Source of the DNA: Lampris incognitus
Lineage: Eukaryota; Chordata; Actinopteri; Lampriformes; Lampridae
Assembly: GCF_029633865.1 (NCBI RefSeq)
Contig: NC_079224.1
Coordinates: forward strand, 22,749,177-22,813,176
Length of the DNA stretch: 64,000 nucleotides
Direction: 5' to 3'
Shown: positions 37,995-47,400 of the stretch, piece after piece
Layout of the letters: each line of letters starts with the position of its first letter
Numbering within the stretch: position 1 is the stretch's first letter
Program-made: the position numbers and the translations under genes
Notes under the pieces: generated by a model
What the model saw: only the letters and a program-made list of their open reading frames with translations
What the model was told of the DNA's origin: nothing
Database searches by the model: none

Positions 37995-39471
37995 TTGCGG
38001 TGGAAATCACCCACCAAGGGAGTGTCCGGCATACGGCAGCAGTGCCAAAACTGCAACAAATACAACCATTTCAAAAGGTACTGCAGGTCCGCTAGACAAG
38101 CCTGTGCATACAAACCTGTCAATCATCTGGCCACAGCAGAGGACTCAGACAGCAGCGATGGCTCATTTCATGTAGATGGACTATCACTAGACACTAGGGA
38201 AATCAGCACAATCAACCTGGAGAACATAAAGAACAAAAAGGAGATCTATTGCTCCATCACAGTGAATGGCAAACCATTGAAACTAAAAGTAGACACTGGG
38301 GCCAAGTGTAATGTCATCTCCTCAGACACTTACAACTTTGTGAAACAGGTACAGAAAATCGACAAGACACAGACAGCCAAACTAGTCGCATACGGCGGAA
38401 CCGTGATCCACACAGAAGGCACTGCGCTGCTAAACTGTCAAATGAGGACGCAGACGCACACACTGCAGTTCCATGTGGTGAAAAACAATGTCCAACCACT
38501 ACTTGGCCTACCAGACTGCCTAAAGATGGACTTAATCACTCTAAACAACGACGTACATCAAGTTGACGTCAGCGAGGATTCAACATTTTCACACAAAATA
38601 TTCTCTGAATATGCTGACCTGTTCAACGACGAGATTTTCTCACTACCAGTAACATACACAATGAAAGTCGATCCAAATGTCACACCTGTCGTGAGGCCAC
38701 CAAGGCGCATCCCCGTAGCGACGGAGGACAAAGTCAAATGGGGCTTGATCGGATGGTGACATTGGGAGTGATCACACCAATGACAGAGCCCACAGAATGG
38801 GTTTCTGCAATGGTTGCCACACACAAGAAGGACACTGACAACATTTGCATATGCATCGATCCACATGACTTGAATGAAGCTTTAATGCGCCCTCACCATC
38901 CTATGCGCACGGTCGAAGAGGTGGCTACACAAATGTCTGACGCCACTGTGTTTCGGTGCTGGATGCAAAAAGTTAATTCTGGCAAATCAAACTAGACACA
39001 GAATCCTCCATCCGAACAACATTTGCCACACCCCTGGGGAGGTTCCGATTCCTGAGAATGCCCTTTGGAATCGGTTCGGCATCAGAGGTCTTCCAACGAG
39101 CGGTGGAGCAGGTCTTCACAGGCTATCTATGTGCGATCATTGTCGATGACATCATCGTGGGCGGCAACGGAGTAGAGGAACATGATGCCAACCTCAAGAA
39201 GGTCCTGGACAGGGCTCGGAAAGTGAAGCTCAGACTGAATCTGGTGAAATGCAGGTTCAGACTCAAACAGGTGAACTACGCGGGACATGTCTTCACAGAC
39301 CAGGAACTCAAAGCTGACCCTGCGAAGATAAAAGCAATCACTGAGATACCCCCACCTGAAGACAAGGCTGCTCTTCAGAGATTCTTAGGAATGACAGCAT
39401 ACCTTGGAAAGTCCATCCCTAACTCCAGCGAACTGTCTGCACCACTCCGCCAGCTGCTGCCTGCAACGTGA
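37995..39471 (+). pseudogene. Gypsy-3 protease and reverse transcriptase
   Basis: The protease motif LKVDTGAKCNVIS is intact (DTGA, about 38290). RT follows in pieces: TPVVRPPRRIPVATEDKVK to 38759, VTPMTEP-like sequence at 38738-38995, then FGIGSASEVFQR, the catalytic IIVDDIIVGG and AGHVFTDQELKADP in 39058-39471. The Tyr before the catalytic Asp pair is Val here, as in mag/K02A2.6-type elements. Frameshifts lie near 38750 and 38990. Confidence 0.85.
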
Positions 39472-40081
39472 TGTAGCCTGGTGTTGGGAAAAGGAACACG
39501 AAGATGCATTCAACAGCTTGAAGGCCCACATATCAAGCCCTCCAGTGCTGAAATACTACGACGTGAGAAAGCATGTCACACCATCACAGTATGGCCTTTG
39601 TGCAGCTTGCCTACAGGGAGGCGAACCCATAGTATATGCCTCGCGCACTTTGACGGAGACTGAGACAAGATATGCTCAGATAGAAAAGGAGCTGTTGGCG
39701 GTGGTGTTTGCATGTTTCAAGTTCTACGACTATGTCTACGGTAAGCCAATCACAGTCGAAACTGACCATCAGCCCCTCATCACAATCCTGAACAAACCAA
39801 TCCACACCGCACCAGCACGTCTGCAACGCATGATGCTGAAGCTGCACAAGTTCAACTTGACGCTTGTCTACAAGAAAGGGAAGCTCATGTACTTGGCCGA
39901 CACGCTGTCTCGTGCACCAAGGAAGAGCACATCACAGCATCAAACTGAACAAAACGACTTCGAAGTGATGGCAGTCCAGCCCATCTCATCAAATCGCCTG
40001 AAGGAGCTGCAAGAACACACAGCTGCAGTCTCTTCAATGCAAGCTCTCTGCCACACTATAAAGCAAGGATGGCCCGGCTGA
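39404..40081 (+). pseudogene. Gypsy-3 RNase H
   Basis: The frame shows GLCAACLQGGEPIVYASRTL, ETRYAQIEKELLAVVFA, TVETDHQPLITIL and YLADTLSRAP. It is out of frame with the RT palm by a shift near 39465. It ends at TGA 40079-40081 before the integrase. Confidence 0.83.
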
Positions 40082-40156
40082 TCAAGCAGTACTGTAGCCA
40101 CAGCAAGACCTTTCTTTACATTCCGGGATGAGCTCACCATCGACAATGACATTGTA

Positions 40157-41299
40157 ATGAAAGGAACAAGGGTGGTCATTCCCCAAACACTACAGTCTGA
40201 GTACCTGACCGTTCTACACAAAGGACATCCTGGGGCCGAAGCAACGAAACGCAGAGCACGTGATGTTGCATTCTGGCCATCCATGGCAAAGGATGTTGAG
40301 AACATGGTCCAAGCCTGCAGTGTGTGCAACGGTCTAAAAGGACATCAACAGAAAGAGCCACTACAACCCACCCCAATCCCAGAACTGCCCTGGTCCACCG
40401 TCGCCACAGACATCTTCGAGTGGAACAGTCACCACTACCTGGTCTTGGTCGACTCGTACTCAGGGTGGTTTGAAATCGACCCATTTAAAAACCTCTCTTC
40501 ACAAAGTGTGGTCAACAAGCTAAAGCGGCACTTCTCAGTCCATGGCGTCCCTGACACTGTCTTTTCAGACAATGGCACCCAGTTCTCCAGTCAGACTTTT
40601 CATGAGTTTGCCACAACCTGGGGTTTCCACCACGCCACGAGCAGTCCTGAATACCCACAAGCAAACGGCCTGGCAGAACGGGCAGTTCGAAGCGCGAAGA
40701 GACTGCTTGAAACTTCAAAGAGAGATGGGACAGATCTACTTCTGAATCTGCTGAACCTTCGGAACGTGCCACGAGATACAACCCTGGGCTCTCCCGCTCA
40801 GCATCTCCTATCTAGGAGAACACGCACCACCCTACCTGCCAGCCAGCAGCTGTCGGCGCCGTCGTCAAAGGACACTGTAACGGTCCGGGCTCAGCTGTCA
40901 AAGAAACGGGGAATGAAGAAAGCGCACTATGACAAGTCAAGCAGACCACTGCCTGCACTGGAACCGTCCCAAATGGTCCGTCTTCAGACTACAAAGGGAC
41001 ATGACAAGATCGGAGTGATCAAAAGGAAGTGCAACGAACCTAGATCTTACATCGTTGAATCGGAAGGAAAGGAATACAGGAGAAATCGACGGCACATTCT
41101 GCCAGTATCCGAACATCAACATATCCCCGACCAAAATGAACGCATTCCATCAGTACTTACCAGACAGCAAGACAAGGATGGCACTCAAGGGACCACTGAA
41201 GAGCCATCACCAGTCGTGGAGCCACCTGGACAATCTCAATCCCCCTATATCACAGGATCTGGGAGGATTTCAAAGCCCAACCCAAAATACACTGAATGA
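40157..41299 (+). pseudogene. Gypsy-3 integrase
   Basis: A 380-residue open frame, the best-kept gene of this element. The zinc head is HKGHPGAEATKRR..VCNGLKG (H-H-C-C). The core contains VATDIFEWNSHHYLVLVDSY, FSDNGTQFSSQTF and the Glu in QANGLAERAVRSAK. A basic C-terminal domain follows (YRRNRRHILPVSEHQ). Length and catalytic residues are normal. Only separation from the upstream frame (stop 40079) makes it part of a dead element. Confidence 0.88.
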
Positions 41300-41580
41300 A
41301 GAGTGCATGGACACAAGAACTGACTTGCCTTGTTGGTTGAAATGTTAAATGGTAAATTATACCTACCGTCATAAGTATACTTCTCTTGTTGTTGAAATGT
41401 TGTTGAAATGTTTAATGTTACATTAACACAGATTTGCTTCCTTTGCAGAGTTACATGTCAGGCATAGTTCGTGTAAGACCAGCACAAGATAGCCAGTACT
41501 GCTATACTAAATATAAGCTACTTTGAAACACAGTGAACATTTTGAAAACATAATTACAGCTCTGAACTAAAGAAGGAGGA

Positions 41581-41770
41581 TGTAGATAACCTTGTAGCGT
41601 TATGTTTGTACTGACCTGCATTCCGTACAGAGTAGTCACTTGATCATGCAGCCTAGTGACGGCAATATACACATAGCTACATGCCTGTACACTGTACCTG
41701 AGTTCCCCTGCAATGATTATTAAATGTTAAGCCGAGACGCTAACACTGCCTCCATGCGAGTCATTCTACA
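41581..41770 (+). repeat. Gypsy-3 3' LTR
   Basis: 190 bp, begins TGTAGATAACC after the purine tract AAAGAAGGAGGA (41569-41580) and ends TTCTACA. Confidence 0.9.
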
Positions 41771-41877
41771 CATCCTATTCAGATAGGATGACCCTTTAAC
41801 CCCCTCAACTGGCTCCTTTCGACGCGACGGAGCAGCGGCTCTACTCCGAGCTCCCTCTGGATGTCCGAGCTCCTCGC

Positions 41878-41997
41878 TGTATCATTGAGCACGCACACAC
41901 TTGGTCGCCATTTCTATAACTGAACTTTATTTGCAGGTCTCTGCACATACATACAGGCAGTAGCTGTATAGCGCCCCTACAGGCCACTATCGGTACA
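41878..41997 (-). mobile_element. Small solo LTR inside the LINE
   Basis: A 120-bp insertion that interrupts the LINE frame after SLRDRV. Ends are TGTA and TACA, with 5-bp flanks CTCGC and CTCAC (one mismatch). The minus strand carries AATAAAG (41927-41932), as expected for an LTR polyadenylation signal. No internal retrotransposon remains. Confidence 0.65.
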
Positions 41998-42204
41998 CTC
42001 ACCCTATCTCTAAGGCTGAGCCCAGACACCCTACGGAGGAAACTCATTTCAGCCGCTTGCATCCGCGATCTCACCCTTTCGGTCATTTCCCAAAGCTCGT
42101 GACCATAGATGAGGGTTGGAATGAAGATTGACTGGTAAATTGAGAGCTTTGTCTTCCAGCTCAGCTCCCTCTTCACCACAACGGTCCGGTACAACGTCCG
42201 CATT

Positions 42205-42589
42205 CAAGGCCGGATTAAAGTAATATGGGCCCCGGGGCTATGAGTTTTTCAAGCCACTCCGTCCCCCGCCCCCCATCAACAATCACTTAAGACTGCAGTT
42301 TTATTTTATGACACGAGATTTTTGATGATGGATATAATGTCTAAGTGAGTAAAGGCAAATAATAGAACAGTCTGGTAAATTCAGAAGATTACTTCACTCT
42401 ACTGTAATGGAGCATTTAAAACCAGGAAAAGGTAACACTTGTGCCTTATCACGAAATCTAAGGCAATATAGTATCTAGTCTCATATCACAATATCTGATA
42501 CACGTTAACACATTGCCAACTGCTGGTATGAGAGAGAGAAGCAACCGACTTCTCTACTAATTCCACTTATCCTTCCTCTCATAGCAGTT

Positions 42590-42629
<40 letters not shown>

Positions 42630-42722
42630 AGTCGGGAGTACAGACAAAGAAGACCCCGAGCCTCGTGGATCCCCTCACGTCGTCGGGCCCCGGGTCTTGA
42701 GCCCTTGCATTAATACGGGCTT
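42205..42722. mobile_element. 518-bp MITE with 9-bp target duplication
   Basis: Flanked by perfect GTCCGCATT copies (42196-42204 and 42723-42731). Imperfect inverted ends: CAAGGCCGGATTAA ... GGGCCCCGGGG on the left and, inverted on the right, AAGCCCGTATTAATGC ... CCCGGGGCCC. It contains a (CA)n run at 42592-42628 and no ORF. A 9-bp duplication suggests a Mutator-like or related superfamily. Confidence 0.7.
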
Positions 42723-43174
42723 GTCCGCATTAATGCTGATGCTGCGCCAACCCGCCTGTCAATCTCCCGCTCCATCATACCCTCACTCTTGAACACCCCG
42801 AGATACTTGAACTCCTTTACTTGAGGCAACAACTTATCCCCAACCCGAGGGAGCAATCCACTATTTTCCGTTAGAGAACCATGGCCTCAGACTTGGAGGT
42901 GCCGACTCTCATCCCAGCCACTTCACGTTCAGCTGTAACCCGCCCCAGTGCGCGCTGGAGGTCGCGTTCTGATGAAGCCAACAAAACCACATCTGCGAAG
43001 AGCAAAGATGCAATGCTGAGGCTCCCAAAACGGACACACTCCTCACCTTGGCTGCGCCTTGGCATTCTGTCCATGAATATCACAGAGTGTGTCAACCAGA
43101 CGGTGTAAATCCACATAAGTTAGTTTGTATTATGCGCTGTTTTCTTTATACCTTAGTTGAGGGAAGATTCACCA

Positions 43175-43245
43175 AGATTCGCTTGATCGGGCGCCCCTAC
43201 AGACACAATTGGCTGTGTCTGCGGGTGGGAAGCCGAGTGTGGGTA
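43175..43245 (+). mobile_element. SINE family A fragment
   Basis: CGGGCGCCCCTACAGACAC, TTGGCTGTGTCTGCGGGTGG and GAAGCCGAGTGTGGGTAC; only the segment after the B box. Confidence 0.65.
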
Positions 43246-43328
43246 CACAGCAATATACAACAAAAACACTGGGATTCTGCTATGCATCACAGTATGAGCT
43301 GAAGGAAATCTATATAATACCGTTTTTC

Positions 43329-43763
43329 TAGGTGTCTGGGTAGCGTAGCGGTCTATTCTGTGGCCTACCAACACGAGGATCGTCGATTCGATCCCCCGTG
43401 TTACCTCCGGCTTGGTGGGGCGTCTCTGCAGATACAATTGGCTGTGTCTGCGGATGGGAAGCCGTATGGGAGTATGTATCCTGGTCGCTGCACTAGCGCC
43501 TCCTCTGGTCGGTCGGGGCGCCTGTTCAGGGGGGAGGGGGGGAATAGCGTGATCCTCCCACGCGCTACGCCCCCATGGCGAAACTCCTCACTGTCAGGTG
43601 AAAAGAAGCGACTGGCCACTGCACATGTATCGGAGGAGGCATGTGGTAGCCTGCAGCCCTCCAGGGATCGGCAGAGGGGGTGCAGCAGCGACCGGGACGG
43701 CTCGGAAGATTGGGGTAACTGGCCAAGTACAATTTGGGAGGGGAAAAAAAGGGGGGGCTAACA
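43329..43763 (+). mobile_element. tRNA-derived SINE (family A), near complete
   Basis: Same order as 8904-9369: GTGTCTGGGTAGCGTAGCGG head, B-box-like GATTCGATCCC, CCTGGTCGCTGCACTAGCGC body, TCACTGTCAGGTGAAAAGAA and an A/G-rich tail. It lies about 640 bp from the end of the ZP-N gene. Confidence 0.8.
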
Positions 43764-44268
43764 AAAAAAAAGAAGGTTAACCATCACAATGACCATTCCC
43801 CTGTAGCAAATAGCTCCTGAAATGTGGTCATTCAAACACACAGCTCGCATAACAGTCAACTGAACAGCATCCATTTTTAACAACCCCTCATTTCAAGTCA
43901 AACCTCAGGACCATCATCAGCAGCTCTAGGCTTCTATGTCTGTCATCCTAACCACCATCCCCTACCTTCTGTCGGATGATTTAGTCCAACAATGTCAACT
44001 CAGGAATCAGGAACACTGTCTTTTCATGAAAGGAAACAAAATATCCTTTCCCCCAGGCCACAGCAATGCAACACAAAAACACATATCCAAACACTACAAG
44101 AACACTAATATTTATCCCAAAAAAGGAAGAAAAAAAAATCACTGTCAAAAGGAACGAACGCCAGCCGCGATGAACTAGCAGTTAGTTTAGCCTCTCACTT
44201 TTCATTAAAAAAAGCCAAATTATGCCCAACAATAAAGAGCACAAGACACAAGGAGGGAATTTCCACCA
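43764..44268. other. Spacer after the ZP-N gene
   Basis: No gene recognised. The last part (about 44180-44268) is shared with the pseudogene at 11733, so the duplicated segment included 3' flank or 3' UTR. Confidence 0.5.
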
Positions 44269-44274
44269 TTTATT
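44269..44274 (-). terminator. Polyadenylation signal of the ZP-N gene
   Basis: AATAAA on the minus strand, 134 bp after the stop codon. The pseudogene has a TTTATT at the matching place near 11782. Confidence 0.65.
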
Positions 44275-44407
44275 GCCAATTAAAAAAGGTGAAGATCTTC
44301 ACTTTGGATCATGACCGTTTCTCTGGGTGGGTTGACATGTATCCTGCGGGGGGGGGGGGACAAAGCACATTAGAGCTCATGCAATTCTAACATTAGCTCA
44401 TGTAATT

Positions 44408-47400
44408 CTATTTTTTTAATTGTACCATACCATTTGTTGAGTGGCTTGCTGCTGAGTCCTGTCTCACTGATGACGGACCAGAATCATCAGTTGGAATCCT
44501 TTGGATGGAGCCTAGCGGTCCAATGGGCATCCAGTCATCTTTGAATGAATCTAGTAATTCAGGTTTAAAAGATTCTTTTGACATATCGACAGATGATATC
44601 GGAGACAAAGATGTCACTTGATGGCTGTTGTGGCCAGAGTAATACAAGGGCAAATCTGCAGGCGATTCCCCATCCATAACACTTTGTGTATAATCTCTAA
44701 TAATAGGTAAAAAAACATTCATTTCTCTCCCAGGCTGGTTGGGCTTTTTTTGTTGGGGTCGATTTAAATTTTGTGGTTGGGATGCCAGCAACTCACTTGT
44801 CTCATGCATGAGATTCCTGGAGGGCGGTTGAGATTCAAGCGGCCTTTTGGGCTCACTACCTGGTGGGCCCTTTTGAAGCAGTATGTAAGTGCTCTGCTGA
44901 AAATTTAAAGGTGGTTCTGATTGTGTGTCCATTTGAGAGTCACTCCCAGGTGACTGAGGTTTTGAAGAGTTGTTCAGTTCACTGGCTAGTAACTTGTTAT
45001 CAGGGGGTACCCAGGAGTCTTGAAGCATGTAGTAGGGGCTGACTGGATCAAATGAATCACTTTGGTCTTGAATAAGCTTTGGCTGTTCAGATTTACTGTA
45101 TTCTTTGGCAGGTGGCTGCATTTCCTTGACAGTCAGTTTCTTTTGCCGCTTTGAAGTATGCAACTGTTGCAGATTTGGGGGGACATGGAACATAAAATTA
45201 GGTTTTATGGGTGGTTCAGGCTCCGAAGGATTTTCTTCACCAAAAAATGGTCTGTGTGGCTGGTTTGGGGAATACATATTATACAGTTGGTATTGCTGCA
45301 TTATTGGTTTGACTGTGTCACCAACTGAATTATTAACTTTAGCAGTTGCATTAGAAGGAGCTGGCAGTTGACTATGCTGTAAACCTGGAACATGGTCAAC
45401 TTGGGGTTCATAAGGCCACTTAAGATGTGAAGTGTAAGGCACAAAATGAGGTTGCATTGGTAGTCCAGAATCTGTAGGTTTGTTAGGTGCAACGATGTTA
45501 GTATCTGATGCATGCAGATATTGTTGCGTACCTGGCTGACTTCCAAATGGAATCCACTGAGACGCAAGCTGGCTCCAGTATGCCAATTCTTGAGAACCAT
45601 CAAGTGCAGAGTTCACCCTTTCAGTCCCTGCATGTTTAGAGGCTTCAATCAGTTGTTCAGAACTTTGTGAAGGATAGGGAGCAGATTGCTCTGCATTGCC
45701 AAATACAGAGTACCCTAATGCAGCTGGGACTTGACCTTCAGGGTAGGTAGAAAGGACATTTTCAGCTTTATGTCCAGGTGGCACAATATGGTGGTGATGT
45801 TGATGAAAGGTGACTGATGGTGGGCAACAGTTCAAGAATCCAGAAGGGCAAACTTGAGGGCAAATGACAGGTTGGTTAAATGGCATCAATGCTTGCGGAA
45901 CTTGTGAAACTAAGCCAAAATTACCATGTTGTAAATTGATGTAACCCTGTGGGTTTTGTTTGACTGGCACAATGTGTTGTGGCTTTTGAAGGGCAGGCCT
46001 AGGGAATATAATCACAGGCTGTGGGTTCTGAGGGGGAATGAGAGGATATGGTTTTTGGGGGTAAGAAGGCTGACTCACTTGAACATTTGATGGTCCAGGG
46101 TTGTAATAAAATTGGAAAATTGGGTTCTGATATTGGCCCACTGGAGCTGGAGAAAGTTGACCAAGTGAAGGTTTGGGTTGTTCGTGATATTGTGGGTGGA
46201 CTGGCTCTTGCACCTGACCAGGAGGGCCTTCAGTCACTGCAGGATTTGGTGGCTGGGGGTAGTAAGGAACTAGGAAGAAGGGGTGCTGACCATGGCCCAC
46301 TGGAGGATGTTGATCAGGTGTTGGGGGTTTGGATTCAGGATACTGTGGGTGAACTGGTTCTTGCACCTGAACAGGAGGGCCTTCAGTCACTGCTGGTTTT
46401 GGTGGCTGAGGGTAGTAAGGGAATGGGAAGAAGGGGTGCTGATCATGGCCTCCTGGAGCCTGAGGAGGTTGATCCGGTGAAAGCTGTTCAGGGGTTGGAG
46501 GTTTGGATTCAGGTTGCTGTGGGTGTACTGGTTCTTGCACCTGAGCAGGAGGGCCTTGAGTCACTACTGGTTTTGCTGGTTGGAGGTAGTAAGGAAATTG
46601 GAAGAAGGGGTGCTGACCATGGCCCCCTGGAGCTGGAGGACGTTGACCAACTGAAGGCTGTTCAGGGGTTGGCAGTTTGGGTTCAGGATACTGTGGGTGG
46701 ATTGGTTCTTGCACCTGACCAGGGGGGGGTTCAGTCACTGCTGGTTTTGGTGGCTGGGAATAGTAAAGAAATGGGAAGAAGGGGTGCTGACCATGGCCCC
46801 CTGGAGCTGGAGGACGTTGATCAGGTGAAGGCTGTTCAGGGGTTGGAGGTTTGGATTCAGGTTGCTGTGGGTGTACTGGTTCTTGCACCTGAGCAGGAGG
46901 GCCTTGAGTCACTACTGGTTTTGCTGGTTGGAGGTAGTAAGGAAATTGGAAGAAGGGGTGTTGACCATGGCCCCCTGGAGCCAGAGGATGTTGACCAGGT
47001 GAAGGCTGTTCAGGGGTTGGAAGTTTGGATTCGGGATACTGTGGGTGGATTGGTTCTTGCACCTGACCAGGGGGGGTTTCAGTCACTGCTATTTTTGGTG
47101 GCTGGGGATAGTCAGGAAATTGGAAGAAGGGGTGCTGATCATGGCCCCCTGGAGCTGGAGGATGTTGATCAGGCGAAGGCTGTTCAGGGGTTGGAGGTTT
47201 GGATTCAGGATACTGTGGGTGGATTGGTTCTTGCACCTGACCAGGAAGGGCTTCAGTCACTGCTATTTTTGGTGGCTGGGGATAGTAAGGAAATTGGAAG
47301 AAGGGGTGCTGACCATGGACCCCTGGAGCTGGAGAAGGTTCACCAGGTGGAAGCTCTTTAGGGGTTGAAGGTTTGGATTCAGGGTACTGTGGGTGGATTG

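Larger units (their letters stand above)
34631..38180 (+). pseudogene. Gypsy-3 gag, interrupted by a composite transposon
   Basis: The ATG at 34631 opens FRRPDPLTFDGNVAENWRIF and runs to PGETVDA at 34999. The Tc1 composite sits at the next TA. Beyond it the capsid sequence resumes in the expected way (YVSTLRIRSKSCNFG, then LIRDRLVCGI) from 37682. Stops and frame changes follow. Two zinc knuckles, CRNCGGNHPPREC and CQNCNKYNHFKRYC, are readable near 37990-38095 in two frames, so an indel lies between them. Confidence 0.88.
34259..41770 (+). mobile_element. Gypsy-3: Ty3/Gypsy (mag/K02A2.6-like) LTR retrotransposon
   Basis: LTRs at 34259-34452 and 41581-41770 (TGTAGATAACC ... TTCTACA). A purine tract AAAGAAGGAGGA lies just before the 3' LTR. 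CATCCT occurs at the left flank (followed by four extra bases, TTAG) and immediately after the right LTR, a likely target duplication inside the LINE. gag is cut by the Tc1 composite. The order protease, RT, RNase H, integrase is kept, but with several frameshifts. Confidence 0.92.
34010..43116 (-). mobile_element. Non-LTR retrotransposon split by three insertions
   Basis: The pieces read on the minus strand as one LINE. 43116-42732 gives RT (GSLSIASLLFADVVLLASS, where the catalytic ADD has become ADV, then MRVGTSKSEAMVL). 42204-41998 gives TLYRTVVVKRELSWKTKLS and AAEMSFLRRVSGLSLRDRV. 41877-41771 gives the next part, and 34250-34020 gives the C-terminus (MPPGRLPLEV, RDRPRTRLRDYM, WERLGIPQEELEGVAGERDVW) and an ATTCATTCAT tail. 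The joins are explained by Gypsy-3, a solo LTR and a MITE, each with its own target duplication. I recognise this as a common fish LINE but do not assign a clade. Confidence 0.82.

Noticed and set aside
28061-41770. Endogenous retrovirus with env
   Set aside because: None of the three LTR elements has an env frame between integrase and the 3' LTR, so they are called as Ty3/Gypsy retrotransposons.
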